From: Flammeovirga kamogawensis
GTDB taxonomy: Bacteria; Bacteroidota; Bacteroidia; Cytophagales; Flammeovirgaceae
Direction: 5' to 3'
NCBI RefSeq assembly: GCF_018736065.1
Contig: NZ_CP076128.1
Coordinates: 3,139,501 to 3,203,500, forward strand
DNA length: 64,000 bases
Under the pieces are notes generated by a model, which was not told where the DNA came from, made no database searches, and saw only the letters and a list, made by a program, of their open reading frames with translations. The position numbers were made by a program, and so were the translations under genes. This document shows positions 28,808 to 38,185 of this stretch, in pieces. Within the stretch, counting starts at the first letter, position 1, and each line of letters starts with the position of its first letter.

Positions 28808-29728
28808 TTATAATTTAATAATGTAAGCTACACCATAACTTACTGGTCGAACTTCATTTCCTGTCCCAACGCCATTTACGGAATTAATAGAACCAGAAAC
28901 TGTTGCTGTATGCTCGTGAGCACCAGCTGATGATGTATTAGTACTTTCTGTACTAATATGTGCACCTAAACCAGCAATGTAGTTTAGTATACCATACGAA
29001 CTAGCACTTTCTACTTTAGAATAACTGTGTGAATGGGAACCTCCACTATTTACCGATACCGAAATATCATCTGAGTGACTATGAGGACCTATCTTATCTT
29101 TTTCAACATCATTTAATGCCGGACCTTGTGGATATTCACTATTAGAATTAGTGAAAGTCTCGTTAGTACCAGAACCCCTAACAAACATACCTCTTAAATC
29201 AGGTGCATTGTTCATTCCCAAAACATCTTTTAAAGTAGTTCCAGATGGAATTGAACTTCCATCACATAACATCCAACCACTTGGAGCAGCACTTCCTACA
29301 AAAGGAATTATTGACCCAGCAGGTAACCCATTAGCAGCTCTATATGCATAGGGTACATAATTCATTGGTTTATCAGAAATGATTTGTTGGTTGCCATTAT
29401 CATCTAAAGAGACAATTAATTTTAAATTGCCTAACGTGTAAGGAGCATTTTTTAAATTACCGGACTGATTATCACCTTGTCCTACTATATGTGAAAACAC
29501 TCCGTACGTATCTGTTCGGATTGACTTTGTTTCACTGTAATAAGTGGTAGATCCATCATTACTTTTTATTTGAAAGGTAAATGGTATCAATCTATCACCA
29601 AGTGCCGCATGGCCATTATTTCGTGCAACACCTTGTACAACAAAGCCGTTTTGGGCTAAACTGAAGGAAGAAACAAAAAGTGTACAGATAAAGAATAATG
29701 AAACAATCTTTAGGCTTAATATTTTCAT
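28808..29728 (-). CDS. Secreted phage-tail-collar-type fibre protein (collar C)
   Basis: The 306-aa first gene of the minus-strand cluster has a signal peptide (IVSLFFICTLFVSSFSLAQ), the shared N-terminal domain (FVVQGVARNNGHAALGDR ... TYGVFSHIVGQG) and the collar motifs GLPAGSIIPFVG, GWMLCDGSS and PDLRGMFVRGSG. It carries HxH pairs (PHSHSD, GSHSHS, GAHEHT). Unlike collars A and B it has no giant gene directly after it; collar B intervenes. Either a giant was lost, or two collar subunits serve giant B (inference). It is divergent from the 1904-aa repeat protein across a 423-base spacer. Confidence 0.85.
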   Translation of the reverse strand: MKILSLKIVSLFFICTLFVSSFSLAQNGFVVQGVARNNGHAALGDRLIPFTFQIKSNDGSTTYYSETKSIRTDTYGVFSHIVGQGDNQSGNLKNAPYTLGNLKLIVSLDDNGNQQIISDKPMNYVPYAYRAANGLPAGSIIPFVGSAAPSGWMLCDGSSIPSGTTLKDVLGMNNAPDLRGMFVRGSGTNETFTNSNSEYPQGPALNDVEKDKIGPHSHSDDISVSVNSGGSHSHSYSKVESASSYGILNYIAGLGAHISTESTNTSSAGAHEHTATVSGSINSVNGVGTGNEVRPVSYGVAYIIKL

Positions 29729-30151
29729 GGTCGTTAATTGGGTTAAAGACTATTCTTGGGTTAACAAATACAATAACGTAAATAAATGTAAAATAATTCC
29801 CACAATAGTGATTACATATAATTTATCTGAAATCAATTCTTGAAAGTATACAAGTACTCAATAAAAATACAGTTGATTTAAATAAATAATGAACTATTAT
29901 AAAGTTGTGTGTGTAATTATAGGAGATAATTGTAACTAATTATTAGTTAAAAAGACCAGAAGAAATCTGAAAGATTCTTTAATAACAACCCAAAAAATAA
30001 CTCATTTACATCATGAAAATTAATTTGATCATCTCCTTTTTTATGGAATAATTTACTATTTCACTATTTAATGTATAGTGTTATATGCTTATTTAAAATA
30101 GAAAGTAAATAATTTACTTTATCTATTAATCACCATAGATTACTAACTGTT
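29729..30151. promoter_or_regulatory. Divergent control region between the fibre/giant cluster and the 1904-aa repeat protein
   Basis: This 423-base AT-rich spacer has no credible gene. It holds perfect inverted repeats: TAACTAA-TTA-TTAGTTA at 29933-29949 and AAAGTAAA-TAA-TTTACTTT at 30102-30120. A third, CACTAT / ATAGTG, lies at 30062-30080 with a 7-base loop. No clean TAnnTTTG element was found in either direction, so both sides may need a special sigma factor or activator (inference). Confidence 0.45.
30102..30120. promoter_or_regulatory. 19-base palindrome just upstream of the 1904-aa gene
   Basis: AAAGTAAA-TAA-TTTACTTT has perfect 8-bp arms and a 3-base centre, 31 bases before the ATG at 30152. 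Its position and symmetry fit an operator for a dimeric regulator. Confidence 0.4.
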
Positions 30152-33100
30152 ATGAAAAGGTTATTCCTAATAATATTAACGCTCTCCCTCTTTACTCCAC
30201 TTTATAATTATTCTCATGCTTTAAATTTAGAAGCAGAACAAGATGGTATTGAATGGGATGGAAATACATTTTCAGAATCGAATGATTTTGATGGTACATT
30301 TCCATATTCTGTATACGCCAACGCAACAGGAAATATTACTTTCTCACCTTTATTAGATGAAAATGACGGATCCATTTTTGATTTAGATGGTATTAGAGAT
30401 GATTATATAAAACTAGGATATGCTGAAGTAGAAAACCTACCTGAAGGATTACGATTAGAAGTTGTTCCTATATCTGACACACGTTTACAAATTACTTTAG
30501 TCGATACAGCTAATTATCATTCAGATAATGAAGATATTTATAATTTAAGATTAATACTTTTAGACGATGCCTTCCAAAATGGTTCAGCAAGTGATTATGC
30601 GAACACATCTAAAGTATACAGTGTAAACTTTAGAGATGCTCCTCCAATTACAGATAGTGATTTTGAGATAATAAGCTCAACACAATTTATAGAAACTTCC
30701 GCTGATGATGGTGCAGTAGAAGGTTCTCTAGTTTTAAACTTAGTTGGTGGTGATACCTTAGCAGGAATTATTGGTCAGGATTTAGTAGAAACTGGTTTTG
30801 TTAAACCTATCAATATTCCAGAAGGATTAACGCTTTCAGTAATAAGAAATAGTCTTACAGAAGTATCAATTTCTTTAATTGGAAACGCGGATAACCATGC
30901 AGATGCAAACGACATTAGCTGTGGTTGGATATTTGAAGATAGTGCATTTTTAAATGTAACTAATAGTGTTGTAGACTTTGCTGTTTCTGAAGAATATATA
31001 GAAATTGATTTTAGTACTATTGAGGTAAACTTAATTGAAGATAGTGACTTTATAATAAGCTCAAGATTGCCTTTTATAGAAAACGATGCAAATGATGGCA
31101 GTGTTGGTGGTAGTATGGTATTAAACTTAACAGGTGGTGATAAGTTAAATGGTGCTATAGAAGCTGATTTAGTAACTCTTGGTTATGTTGTACCTAATAA
31201 CGTACCCCAAGGTTTAACACTTTCTGCCATAAAAAATTCTGATTATAAAGTGACAATTACTCTAACAGGAAATGCAGCTAATCATACTATAGACGATGAT
31301 GTTACTTTTGGTTGGACATTTCAAGACCATGCATTTGAAATTTTGAATGCTGACGTTATAGATTATGCCGTTTATTTAGAAGCAAGTAGTATTAGTTTTA
31401 TGACTGATGACCCTCCTTTATTTACGGATAGTGATTTTGTTGTAGTAGAACAGGGTAATTTTAAAGAAAATGTAATTAACAATGGTACAATAGTAGGTTC
31501 TCTTGAATTATCATTAACAGGTGGCGATACTTTATCAGGTCTTGTTGGAAACGATCTTGTAGCACTTAACCATATTACGCCTACAAATATTCCAGACGGA
31601 TTAATTTTAAAAGCATTAAAAACATCTTCTACAAATGTAATTTTCTCTTTGAGTGGAACTGCTACAGATCATTCATCACAAACAAAAAACTTTGGTTATT
31701 CTTTTAAAGATAGCGCGTTTGGAGAAATACCTGCAAGTGAAATTAACTTCTCAACAATATCAACATTGTCAGTTCTTTTTCATGATGGATATGATCCAGA
31801 AATAACATTAACTACTTCATTGGCAGGTAATGCAACTTCATTTACAGAAAGAGAACCTTATGATGGTGGTTTTGGTAATATGCAAGTTCATTTTAATTTA
31901 GTACATGATAAATTTATAGACAGTGTAGCTAATTTAATTGAAGTAAATAATTTACCAGAAGGCCTAACTGCTAATTTTACACGCGTGCACAATAAGTTAC
32001 TAACAATGACTGTTAGTGGTACAGCTAATGCTCACTCACCGAGTGATAGTATTACAACTACAATAACATTCTTAGATAGTGCTTTTGTTGATTTTACAAA
32101 TACGCTAGTAGCCGGATATACCCAAGATATTCAGTTTAAGTTTCAAGAATTTCAAGGAATTACTTTAAATAATTATTCTCTAAGTGAGAACCCAAGAAAC
32201 GACGGATCTATTGAAGGTAGTGTAATTATTAATTTATTAGGTGATGAAACATTCAATGGCTATAATGGTGAAGATTTTACCGCATCATCAAAAGTAATAT
32301 TTAGTAATTTACCCGAAGGTTTAGAAGGCAATGTTATCCGATTATCTGATACAAGTTTAGAGCTATCGTTTTTATACAGTGCAACTTCTCATAAGCAAGA
32401 AATTGATGATGTAAATGATGTGGTAATAAGCATTCAGAATTCAGCTTTTACTTCTGCTGTTTTTCCAACATTAGTAAATCAGACCATCAATAATTTTGAA
32501 TTGAATTTTGTAGAAGCACCAATTACACCAACATTAACGTATAGCACAAAAGTATTTTCCGAAGATATGGATAATGAAGGAACCATTGAAAATGCAGTGG
32601 TTGTTTCATTATATAATGCTACTTTCTCAGATAGTATATCAACAAATAATATTGATGTAAGTAATCTTCCTGCTGGTTTTGATATTGAATTATCAAGAAT
32701 TTCAGAAACACAAGTAAGGTTATCAATGAATGGTTCAACAACTGCTCATTTTGATAATGATGATATTGAGAACTTGATGATCACTTTTAATGATAACGGT
32801 TTAGGAGCAATCAATGATCATGTAATTACTACTATTGAGAACTACACTTTTACTTCTAAAATCAATTTTTCTGAGATATACGGAATGTATTGGGGTGACA
32901 TGGTTTTTAATGAAGATACATCAACTTACTTAGGTGATATTGTAACAAAACAATTAGTTCAGGTAAGTAATAGAAAAACTTTTATTGGAGCTATTGGCGA
33001 TACACTTTCAGAATATATAAATGTTGCCAACATTCCTACGGGGTTATCAACAGAAATTGTAAAAGTATCAGATCAAGTAATAGAATTATCTTTTACAGGA

Positions 33101-35866
33101 AAAGCTGTAGAGAATGATTATATAAATACTACTTATGATGGGGCTATTATTCTGAAGAAAACAATTTTTACAGAGGAGGATATTACTTCTTTTGAAAATA
33201 TCTCTCACCAAGGAATTCAGTTTAATTTTTATGATACTCCTGGAGTAAATTATTCTAAAGATTATTTAAACGAGTCATTCAGTTTTGATGGATCTATTGC
33301 CGATTCACTGTTTTTATCTGTTCAAGGAGATATTCAATTTGAAACAGGAAACACTGATTTATTATCTGCTAATCTTGCTCAAGTTACAGGAGTGCCAAAC
33401 GGCTTAACAGCTCATATCGAATTAACTGATTCAGAAAATATCATTGTATACTTTACAGGTAATGCGGTAAACCATGGCGATAATGAAGATGTTACTGTAT
33501 CAATTCAACTTTTAGATCAATTATTTGTTGATGGTACAAATGAACATTTCTTTAATCTTCAAAAAGATATAAACATTAACTTTAGAGATACTGCTCCTTA
33601 TTTAGTTTGGGATGCAAACATCTTTACAGAAAGTAATGTTGACGATGGATCGTTGACAGGAAGTAAAACAGTTACGCTAGTTGGAGATACATTTATTGGT
33701 ACAAATGATAGTCCTATCTATGCGTATACAATCCAAAATGTACCAGATGGATTAACAGCAATAGTGACCAAAGTAGACGATAACAATTGTACATTAACAT
33801 TTACAGGAAATGCTACAAACCATAATAATGTAGATGACGCAAATGATATAATAATAACATTTACAGATGAAGCATTTGTTTCTACAGATGTCTCTGCATT
33901 TTTAGGATTAACCAATACAGATTATCCTATTGAGCTTAATTTTAATGATACCCCTATTACAGACAGTGATTTTGTAGTTGTGAGTTATTCTCAATTCAAA
34001 GAAAATAGCAACAATAACGGTGTTGTTGAAGGAGAATTAGTAATGGACCTTACTGGAGGAGATGTTATTTTAGGAAAAGTGGGTGTTAACCTTGTAGATC
34101 AAGGGTTAGTTGTTGCGAATAATGTTCCAAATGGATTAACATTAAATGTTGTAAAAAATAGTTCTACTCAAGTGAGAGTGTTCTTTACAGGTAATGCATC
34201 AAATTCTCAAAGTACAGTTACTTTTGGATGGACTTTCTTAGATGCTGCTTTTGCAAATTTACCTGCGGCAACAATTGATTTAGCCATTTTACCGAGTGCA
34301 TACCAAATAGAATTTAACGATCCTAACCAAAGTGTTTTTGATGGCTCTACATGGTCTAATGGACAACCAACTACAAGAACAAATGTAGTAATAGAACCCA
34401 ACGTTACTTATAATGTAACAAATGATATTATAGTTAACTCTGTAAATTTAGGAAGCAATAGTAAAATTAGTGTAAAACCAAGTGCTAGTATAACTGTAAA
34501 TAATGACTTGGTAAATAATGGAGTGATTACTATTGAAAATGGTGGGTTTTTAATACAAACTGAAAATTCTGAATATAGAGGTACAGGTGTTGTAGAATAC
34601 ACAGTGAAAGGTACAGGAATTGAAACGGTTTATAATTACTTTTCGAGTCCGTTTAACTCGCATCAGTCTTTTGGAGAGAATATTTATTCATATGATCCAA
34701 CCATTCCGCAAACACATAGTTATACAGAATTAAATAAAGGATGGGTTGCTCATAACGGAGCAATGGTTCCTGGACAAGGATATACAGCTACGAATGTAAA
34801 TCTTAAAAAATTATCAGGTATTCCGAATAATAAAGAGGTAACAATAGCGGTGAAAAAAGGAGCACATACAGGTTTTAACCTACTTGGTAATCCTTATATT
34901 TCTCCAATTAGAATTGATAGGTTTATTGATGAAAATGGAGCCAAAGGATCTAATTTGATACAATCGGCAGTTTATTTTTGGGATCAAAATACAGAAACAG
35001 GCTCTAATTTAGTTTCTTCAGATTATGCAACGTTTAAGCCTGGTATTGGTGGAGTATCTGGTGGGTCTTCAGATTTACCAAATGGAGAAATTGCTGTAGG
35101 GCAGGGATTTTATGTAGAAGCAAAATCTACAGGTAATGTAACGTTTACCAACGCTATGCGTTCATCGAATAATCAACAGTTTTTTAGAGTTAAAAATGCT
35201 ACAGAATTTGCTAGAATGTGGCTAAATGTAGTTCACGAAGATGGATATTTTAATCAAGTACTTGTGGCATTTAAAGAAGATGCATCTAATGAATATGATG
35301 CTCAATTTGATGTAAAGAAATTTGTCGGTAATCCTGGATTCTCATTATTCACTGGCATTACATCTACAGAAGATAAATTTGTTATTAATGTTTTAGATGA
35401 TTTTGATATACCTTCTAAAGAAGTTCCTGTAGGTTTAATTACCGCTCATGGTGGTATTCATAAATTTTCGGTTCCTAATTGGGATAATATGGAAGGCATT
35501 CCAATGTTATTACTTGATAAAGAAACGGGTATAGAATATAATTTAGAAGATGGTGAAGCACACATTAATTTAGCTGCAGGTCAATACGAAAATCGTTTTT
35601 ATTTAATCTTTGAACAGCGCTCAGTATTGAGTCTTGAAGATGAAATAAGATCATTAAAATTAGGTACTTCATTAAGTCAGATTCATTTTAATACTTCATC
35701 AAAAATTGAGCAAGTAGAAATTTATACTTTAGACGGAAGTCATGTACTTTCTTTAAAAGATATAGTACCAAATAGCTCTGTATATCATTCATTAAAAAGA
35801 GGTTTATACATAATATCAGTAAACCAAAATAATAAAATTAGTAATTATAAAATGGCACTTAAATAG
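30152..35866 (+). CDS. T9SS-secreted protein with 11 tandem beta repeats (1904 aa)
   Basis: A signal peptide (RLFLIILTLSLFTPLYNYSHA) is followed by 11 repeats of about 115-130 residues (residues ~38-1390). Each has the pattern F-x-E-x(4)-D/N-G-x-(I/V)-x-G near its start, N-(L/I/V)-P-x-G-L in the middle and a (D/N)-x-A-F near its end. Repeats 2, 3, 4 and 11 form a subtype marked by SDF and GGD. After them come a short beta stretch (VFDGSTWSNGQP to about 1470) and a module with GFNLLGNPYISPI. A C-terminal segment resembles a T9SS sorting domain (QVEIYTLDGSHVLSLK to the end). The repeat also occurs once in each giant. It should be a surface-exposed filament-like protein; its partner is unknown. 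Confidence 0.85.
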   Translation: MKRLFLIILTLSLFTPLYNYSHALNLEAEQDGIEWDGNTFSESNDFDGTFPYSVYANATGNITFSPLLDENDGSIFDLDGIRDDYIKLGYAEVENLPEGLRLEVVPISDTRLQITLVDTANYHSDNEDIYNLRLILLDDAFQNGSASDYANTSKVYSVNFRDAPPITDSDFEIISSTQFIETSADDGAVEGSLVLNLVGGDTLAGIIGQDLVETGFVKPINIPEGLTLSVIRNSLTEVSISLIGNADNHADANDISCGWIFEDSAFLNVTNSVVDFAVSEEYIEIDFSTIEVNLIEDSDFIISSRLPFIENDANDGSVGGSMVLNLTGGDKLNGAIEADLVTLGYVVPNNVPQGLTLSAIKNSDYKVTITLTGNAANHTIDDDVTFGWTFQDHAFEILNADVIDYAVYLEASSISFMTDDPPLFTDSDFVVVEQGNFKENVINNGTIVGSLELSLTGGDTLSGLVGNDLVALNHITPTNIPDGLILKALKTSSTNVIFSLSGTATDHSSQTKNFGYSFKDSAFGEIPASEINFSTISTLSVLFHDGYDPEITLTTSLAGNATSFTEREPYDGGFGNMQVHFNLVHDKFIDSVANLIEVNNLPEGLTANFTRVHNKLLTMTVSGTANAHSPSDSITTTITFLDSAFVDFTNTLVAGYTQDIQFKFQEFQGITLNNYSLSENPRNDGSIEGSVIINLLGDETFNGYNGEDFTASSKVIFSNLPEGLEGNVIRLSDTSLELSFLYSATSHKQEIDDVNDVVISIQNSAFTSAVFPTLVNQTINNFELNFVEAPITPTLTYSTKVFSEDMDNEGTIENAVVVSLYNATFSDSISTNNIDVSNLPAGFDIELSRISETQVRLSMNGSTTAHFDNDDIENLMITFNDNGLGAINDHVITTIENYTFTSKINFSEIYGMYWGDMVFNEDTSTYLGDIVTKQLVQVSNRKTFIGAIGDTLSEYINVANIPTGLSTEIVKVSDQVIELSFTGKAVENDYINTTYDGAIILKKTIFTEEDITSFENISHQGIQFNFYDTPGVNYSKDYLNESFSFDGSIADSLFLSVQGDIQFETGNTDLLSANLAQVTGVPNGLTAHIELTDSENIIVYFTGNAVNHGDNEDVTVSIQLLDQLFVDGTNEHFFNLQKDININFRDTAPYLVWDANIFTESNVDDGSLTGSKTVTLVGDTFIGTNDSPIYAYTIQNVPDGLTAIVTKVDDNNCTLTFTGNATNHNNVDDANDIIITFTDEAFVSTDVSAFLGLTNTDYPIELNFNDTPITDSDFVVVSYSQFKENSNNNGVVEGELVMDLTGGDVILGKVGVNLVDQGLVVANNVPNGLTLNVVKNSSTQVRVFFTGNASNSQSTVTFGWTFLDAAFANLPAATIDLAILPSAYQIEFNDPNQSVFDGSTWSNGQPTTRTNVVIEPNVTYNVTNDIIVNSVNLGSNSKISVKPSASITVNNDLVNNGVITIENGGFLIQTENSEYRGTGVVEYTVKGTGIETVYNYFSSPFNSHQSFGENIYSYDPTIPQTHSYTELNKGWVAHNGAMVPGQGYTATNVNLKKLSGIPNNKEVTIAVKKGAHTGFNLLGNPYISPIRIDRFIDENGAKGSNLIQSAVYFWDQNTETGSNLVSSDYATFKPGIGGVSGGSSDLPNGEIAVGQGFYVEAKSTGNVTFTNAMRSSNNQQFFRVKNATEFARMWLNVVHEDGYFNQVLVAFKEDASNEYDAQFDVKKFVGNPGFSLFTGITSTEDKFVINVLDDFDIPSKEVPVGLITAHGGIHKFSVPNWDNMEGIPMLLLDKETGIEYNLEDGEAHINLAAGQYENRFYLIFEQRSVLSLEDEIRSLKLGTSLSQIHFNTSSKIEQVEIYTLDGSHVLSLKDIVPNSSVYHSLKRGLYIISVNQNNKISNYKMALK
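30263..34323 (+). repeat. Eleven tandem protein repeats
   Basis: Eleven diverged units of about 345-390 bases encode the beta repeats of the 1904-aa protein. The DNA copies are well diverged, so this is an old expansion rather than a recent tandem duplication. Confidence 0.75.
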
Positions 35867-35901
35867 TGAAAATTCAATTTTTAATTATGATTTAAAAAAT
35901 G

Positions 35902-35933
35902 GAGTTTAGTTTTTTCACTAAACTCTATTTTTT
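35902..35933 (+). terminator. Terminator of the 1904-aa gene
   Basis: GAGTTTAGT (35902-35910) pairs with ACTAAACTC (35917-35925) around a 6-base loop, followed by a long T run. Confidence 0.8.
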
Positions 35934-36009
35934 TGTGTCCATTAATTAAGTTCATTTATCTATACTTATATAAGATTAAAATTTTCTCTATCAATCAACG
36001 TGTTACTTT

Positions 36010-36819
36010 ATGAATACTGACTTAAAATATGCCTCTGTTTTTGCTATTCTTACTTTAATAATTTCTTACGTATTTACTTTCTTTATTTTTTTTGATGGAG
36101 AAAATATCAACTTAGTATCATTGGTAATGTTTGTACCAGCGATTATAGGTTTGCTATTAAATTCAATTCGATATAAATCATTTAAAAAAGTATTTGCACC
36201 AGTTTTTCATAGATTAAATTTAAAGGCACTAGCATTTTCGGTACTTTATCCAATTTTATTTATTGGAGTAATTTGTCTTGTAACCTATGCTTTAGGTTTA
36301 TCAACTTTAAATAAAGATAAACTTATAGAGTTAACGGTACTTCCTGGCATTGCGAATGTATTAATTGGTTTATTATTAGTTTTTGGCGAAGAATATGGCT
36401 GGAGAGGCTTTTTATTAAAAACCGCAGCTGCAGCACATGGAAAAAACTTTGCAGCTATTGGTGTTGGAATAATTTGGGCATTATGGCATGCTCCTATAGT
36501 ATTAGAACTTGCATTTTTAACAAATGTAGAATATCCATTTGTATTAATGTTATTACAATTATGTGCTGTATTCATTTTTTCTATGCCTTTTGCATATGCT
36601 TATTTTAAATCTGATAGTATTATTCCTCCTATCATTTTTCATTATGTCTGGAACTACTTTAATCCAATTCTTTTAGGAAGTGTTTATTTTAACCAAACTG
36701 GTATTTTTGAAGGAAATATTACCCTTATAAACGGAGAAGGTTTAGCGGGTGTACTTTTAGGTATTCCTTTCTTTTTATGGTTCTTAAAAACAAATAGTAC
36801 TAAAGAGATTGTTGAATAA
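36010..36819 (+). CDS. CPBP family intramembrane glutamic-type protease
   Basis: The 269-aa membrane protein has several hydrophobic segments (for example 8-28, 36-51, 73-96, 112-125, 145-160, 178-195, 245-260). The family motif EEYGWRG gives E127, E128 and R132; H160 (WALWHAP) and H211 with N215 (FHYVWNYF) are the other conserved sites. CPBP/Abi proteases cut prenylated or small membrane proteins, and bacterial members include bacteriocin self-immunity proteins. No bacteriocin gene is visible nearby, so its role here is open. It sits alone between terminated units on the same strand. Confidence 0.88.
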   Translation: MNTDLKYASVFAILTLIISYVFTFFIFFDGENINLVSLVMFVPAIIGLLLNSIRYKSFKKVFAPVFHRLNLKALAFSVLYPILFIGVICLVTYALGLSTLNKDKLIELTVLPGIANVLIGLLLVFGEEYGWRGFLLKTAAAAHGKNFAAIGVGIIWALWHAPIVLELAFLTNVEYPFVLMLLQLCAVFIFSMPFAYAYFKSDSIIPPIIFHYVWNYFNPILLGSVYFNQTGIFEGNITLINGEGLAGVLLGIPFFLWFLKTNSTKEIVE

Positions 36820-36935
36820 TAGAGCAATTGAGTTTAAGTTTAGGTCGTTTAATAAAGCATAGATTATAGAAGTGGATTAACTTTTGTACTTTTCAAAATC
36901 ACTATAATTCTTTATGACTTTATGCTAATTCATTT

Positions 36936-38174
36936 ATGCGATTTCTATTACTATTTTTTTTACTTACAATAAATTTATCAACCGCTGCATTTGATATTGT
37001 ATCTAGTGCAGATGCATTCTGTATAGATAATGCTCCTTCAGAAGTATTTCTATTTCTGAATCATGAGCAAGAAGAATCTTTTTCTAGTATAACAGGTTTA
37101 GAAAACTTTGGCATTTTAGCACAAGTAGATGTTATTAGCCCTAAATCTACACGGTTAACAATAACTGTTGATAAAGCCAATTTAAAAGAACAGTTGTATA
37201 CTTTAACTGTTTTTATGGAAGGTGATAATAATCTCATAACATCAAATACACTTACTATAGATGTATTTGGTAAAATAAATAGAAAAGTACTTTTCGATCC
37301 AGATAAAGACCTTATTTATTCTTGCGATAATGTAATAATCAATTTTAAGACTCAAGGAGATAGTGTTACTAAAGAAGTTGTTCGAGTGTATATCGATAAT
37401 AAATTTTATAGAGAACAACAATTAGTATTGGACGAAAGCAACAATGGAATTTTAGAAAACCTTCAATTAGATAGATTAGAAGATGATTCTCTGAATATTC
37501 AAATTTTTGTAGAATCTACTAGAGATTTTTCATGCACAAACTCTTTCTTAATAGAAGATGAGGAACTCCAAGCCATTCCTCCAATGTTAAAAGCTATTAT
37601 TGACCCAAATTATATTGTTTCACAAACGATATATGGAGAAGTAACCTTTTCATCAAATTCTATAAATAGCGATGTTCAGTATTGGGAGATATATGAAAAT
37701 GATATATTATTAGAGACTTTGGAAGGTTATAATAATGAAGATATAACCTATATATTTACTACCTCAAATCTTGAAAAGGGAGCAGTAAATCCATACAAAA
37801 AATACAAAGTGATTTTAAAAGCATTAGATGCATCTTCTTCAGATATTTCTTGCCCATCTAATAGTGCTACCCTTGATAATATTGAAGTTCCGTACTTTCC
37901 AAGAGTAAAATTGCCAACAGCAGTTACGTTAACATCAAATTCTAACGGAGATAATCAGTTTAGATTATTGGTACGAGATAATATAGAAATTACTTATTGT
38001 ATGGTACAAATCTATTCTTCATCAAACCAGTTGGTATTCGAATCTGAAGATCCAGAATTTATTTTTGGTGATAATGAAACACTAACTTCCTCTTTATATA
38101 CAGTTCTTTTAACTATTGAATACGGAGACAATTTGAAAGAAGCCATTCAAGCAACTTTTATTGTGACACCATAA
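36936..38174 (+). CDS. Secreted Ig-like protein paired with PorP/SprF
   Basis: The 412-aa product has a signal peptide (RFLLLFFLLTINLSTAA). The mature part is beta-rich, with Ig-like strands such as STRLTITVDKANLKEQLYTLTVF and YKVILKALDASSSDISCPS, and four cysteines in pairs (YSCDN, FSCTN). It has no evident T9SS sorting domain. It lies 11 bases upstream of a PorP/SprF family gene, so the two should be made together. In known T9SS systems SprF-type proteins work with specific exported partners. I infer that this protein or a nearby repeat protein is such a partner. Confidence 0.7.
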   Translation: MRFLLLFFLLTINLSTAAFDIVSSADAFCIDNAPSEVFLFLNHEQEESFSSITGLENFGILAQVDVISPKSTRLTITVDKANLKEQLYTLTVFMEGDNNLITSNTLTIDVFGKINRKVLFDPDKDLIYSCDNVIINFKTQGDSVTKEVVRVYIDNKFYREQQLVLDESNNGILENLQLDRLEDDSLNIQIFVESTRDFSCTNSFLIEDEELQAIPPMLKAIIDPNYIVSQTIYGEVTFSSNSINSDVQYWEIYENDILLETLEGYNNEDITYIFTTSNLEKGAVNPYKKYKVILKALDASSSDISCPSNSATLDNIEVPYFPRVKLPTAVTLTSNSNGDNQFRLLVRDNIEITYCMVQIYSSSNQLVFESEDPEFIFGDNETLTSSLYTVLLTIEYGDNLKEAIQATFIVTP

Positions 38175-38185
38175 ATAACTAACAC

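Noticed and set aside
17719-29728. Prophage or phage tail module suggested by the tail-collar genes
   Set aside because: All three have signal peptides, and no capsid, portal, terminase, tail-tube, sheath, integrase or lysis gene is present in the window.
30013-30051. 12-residue open frame (MKINLIISFFME) before the 1904-aa gene
   Set aside because: It looks like the start of a signal peptide but stops at once; no ribosome-binding or regulatory evidence supports a leader peptide.
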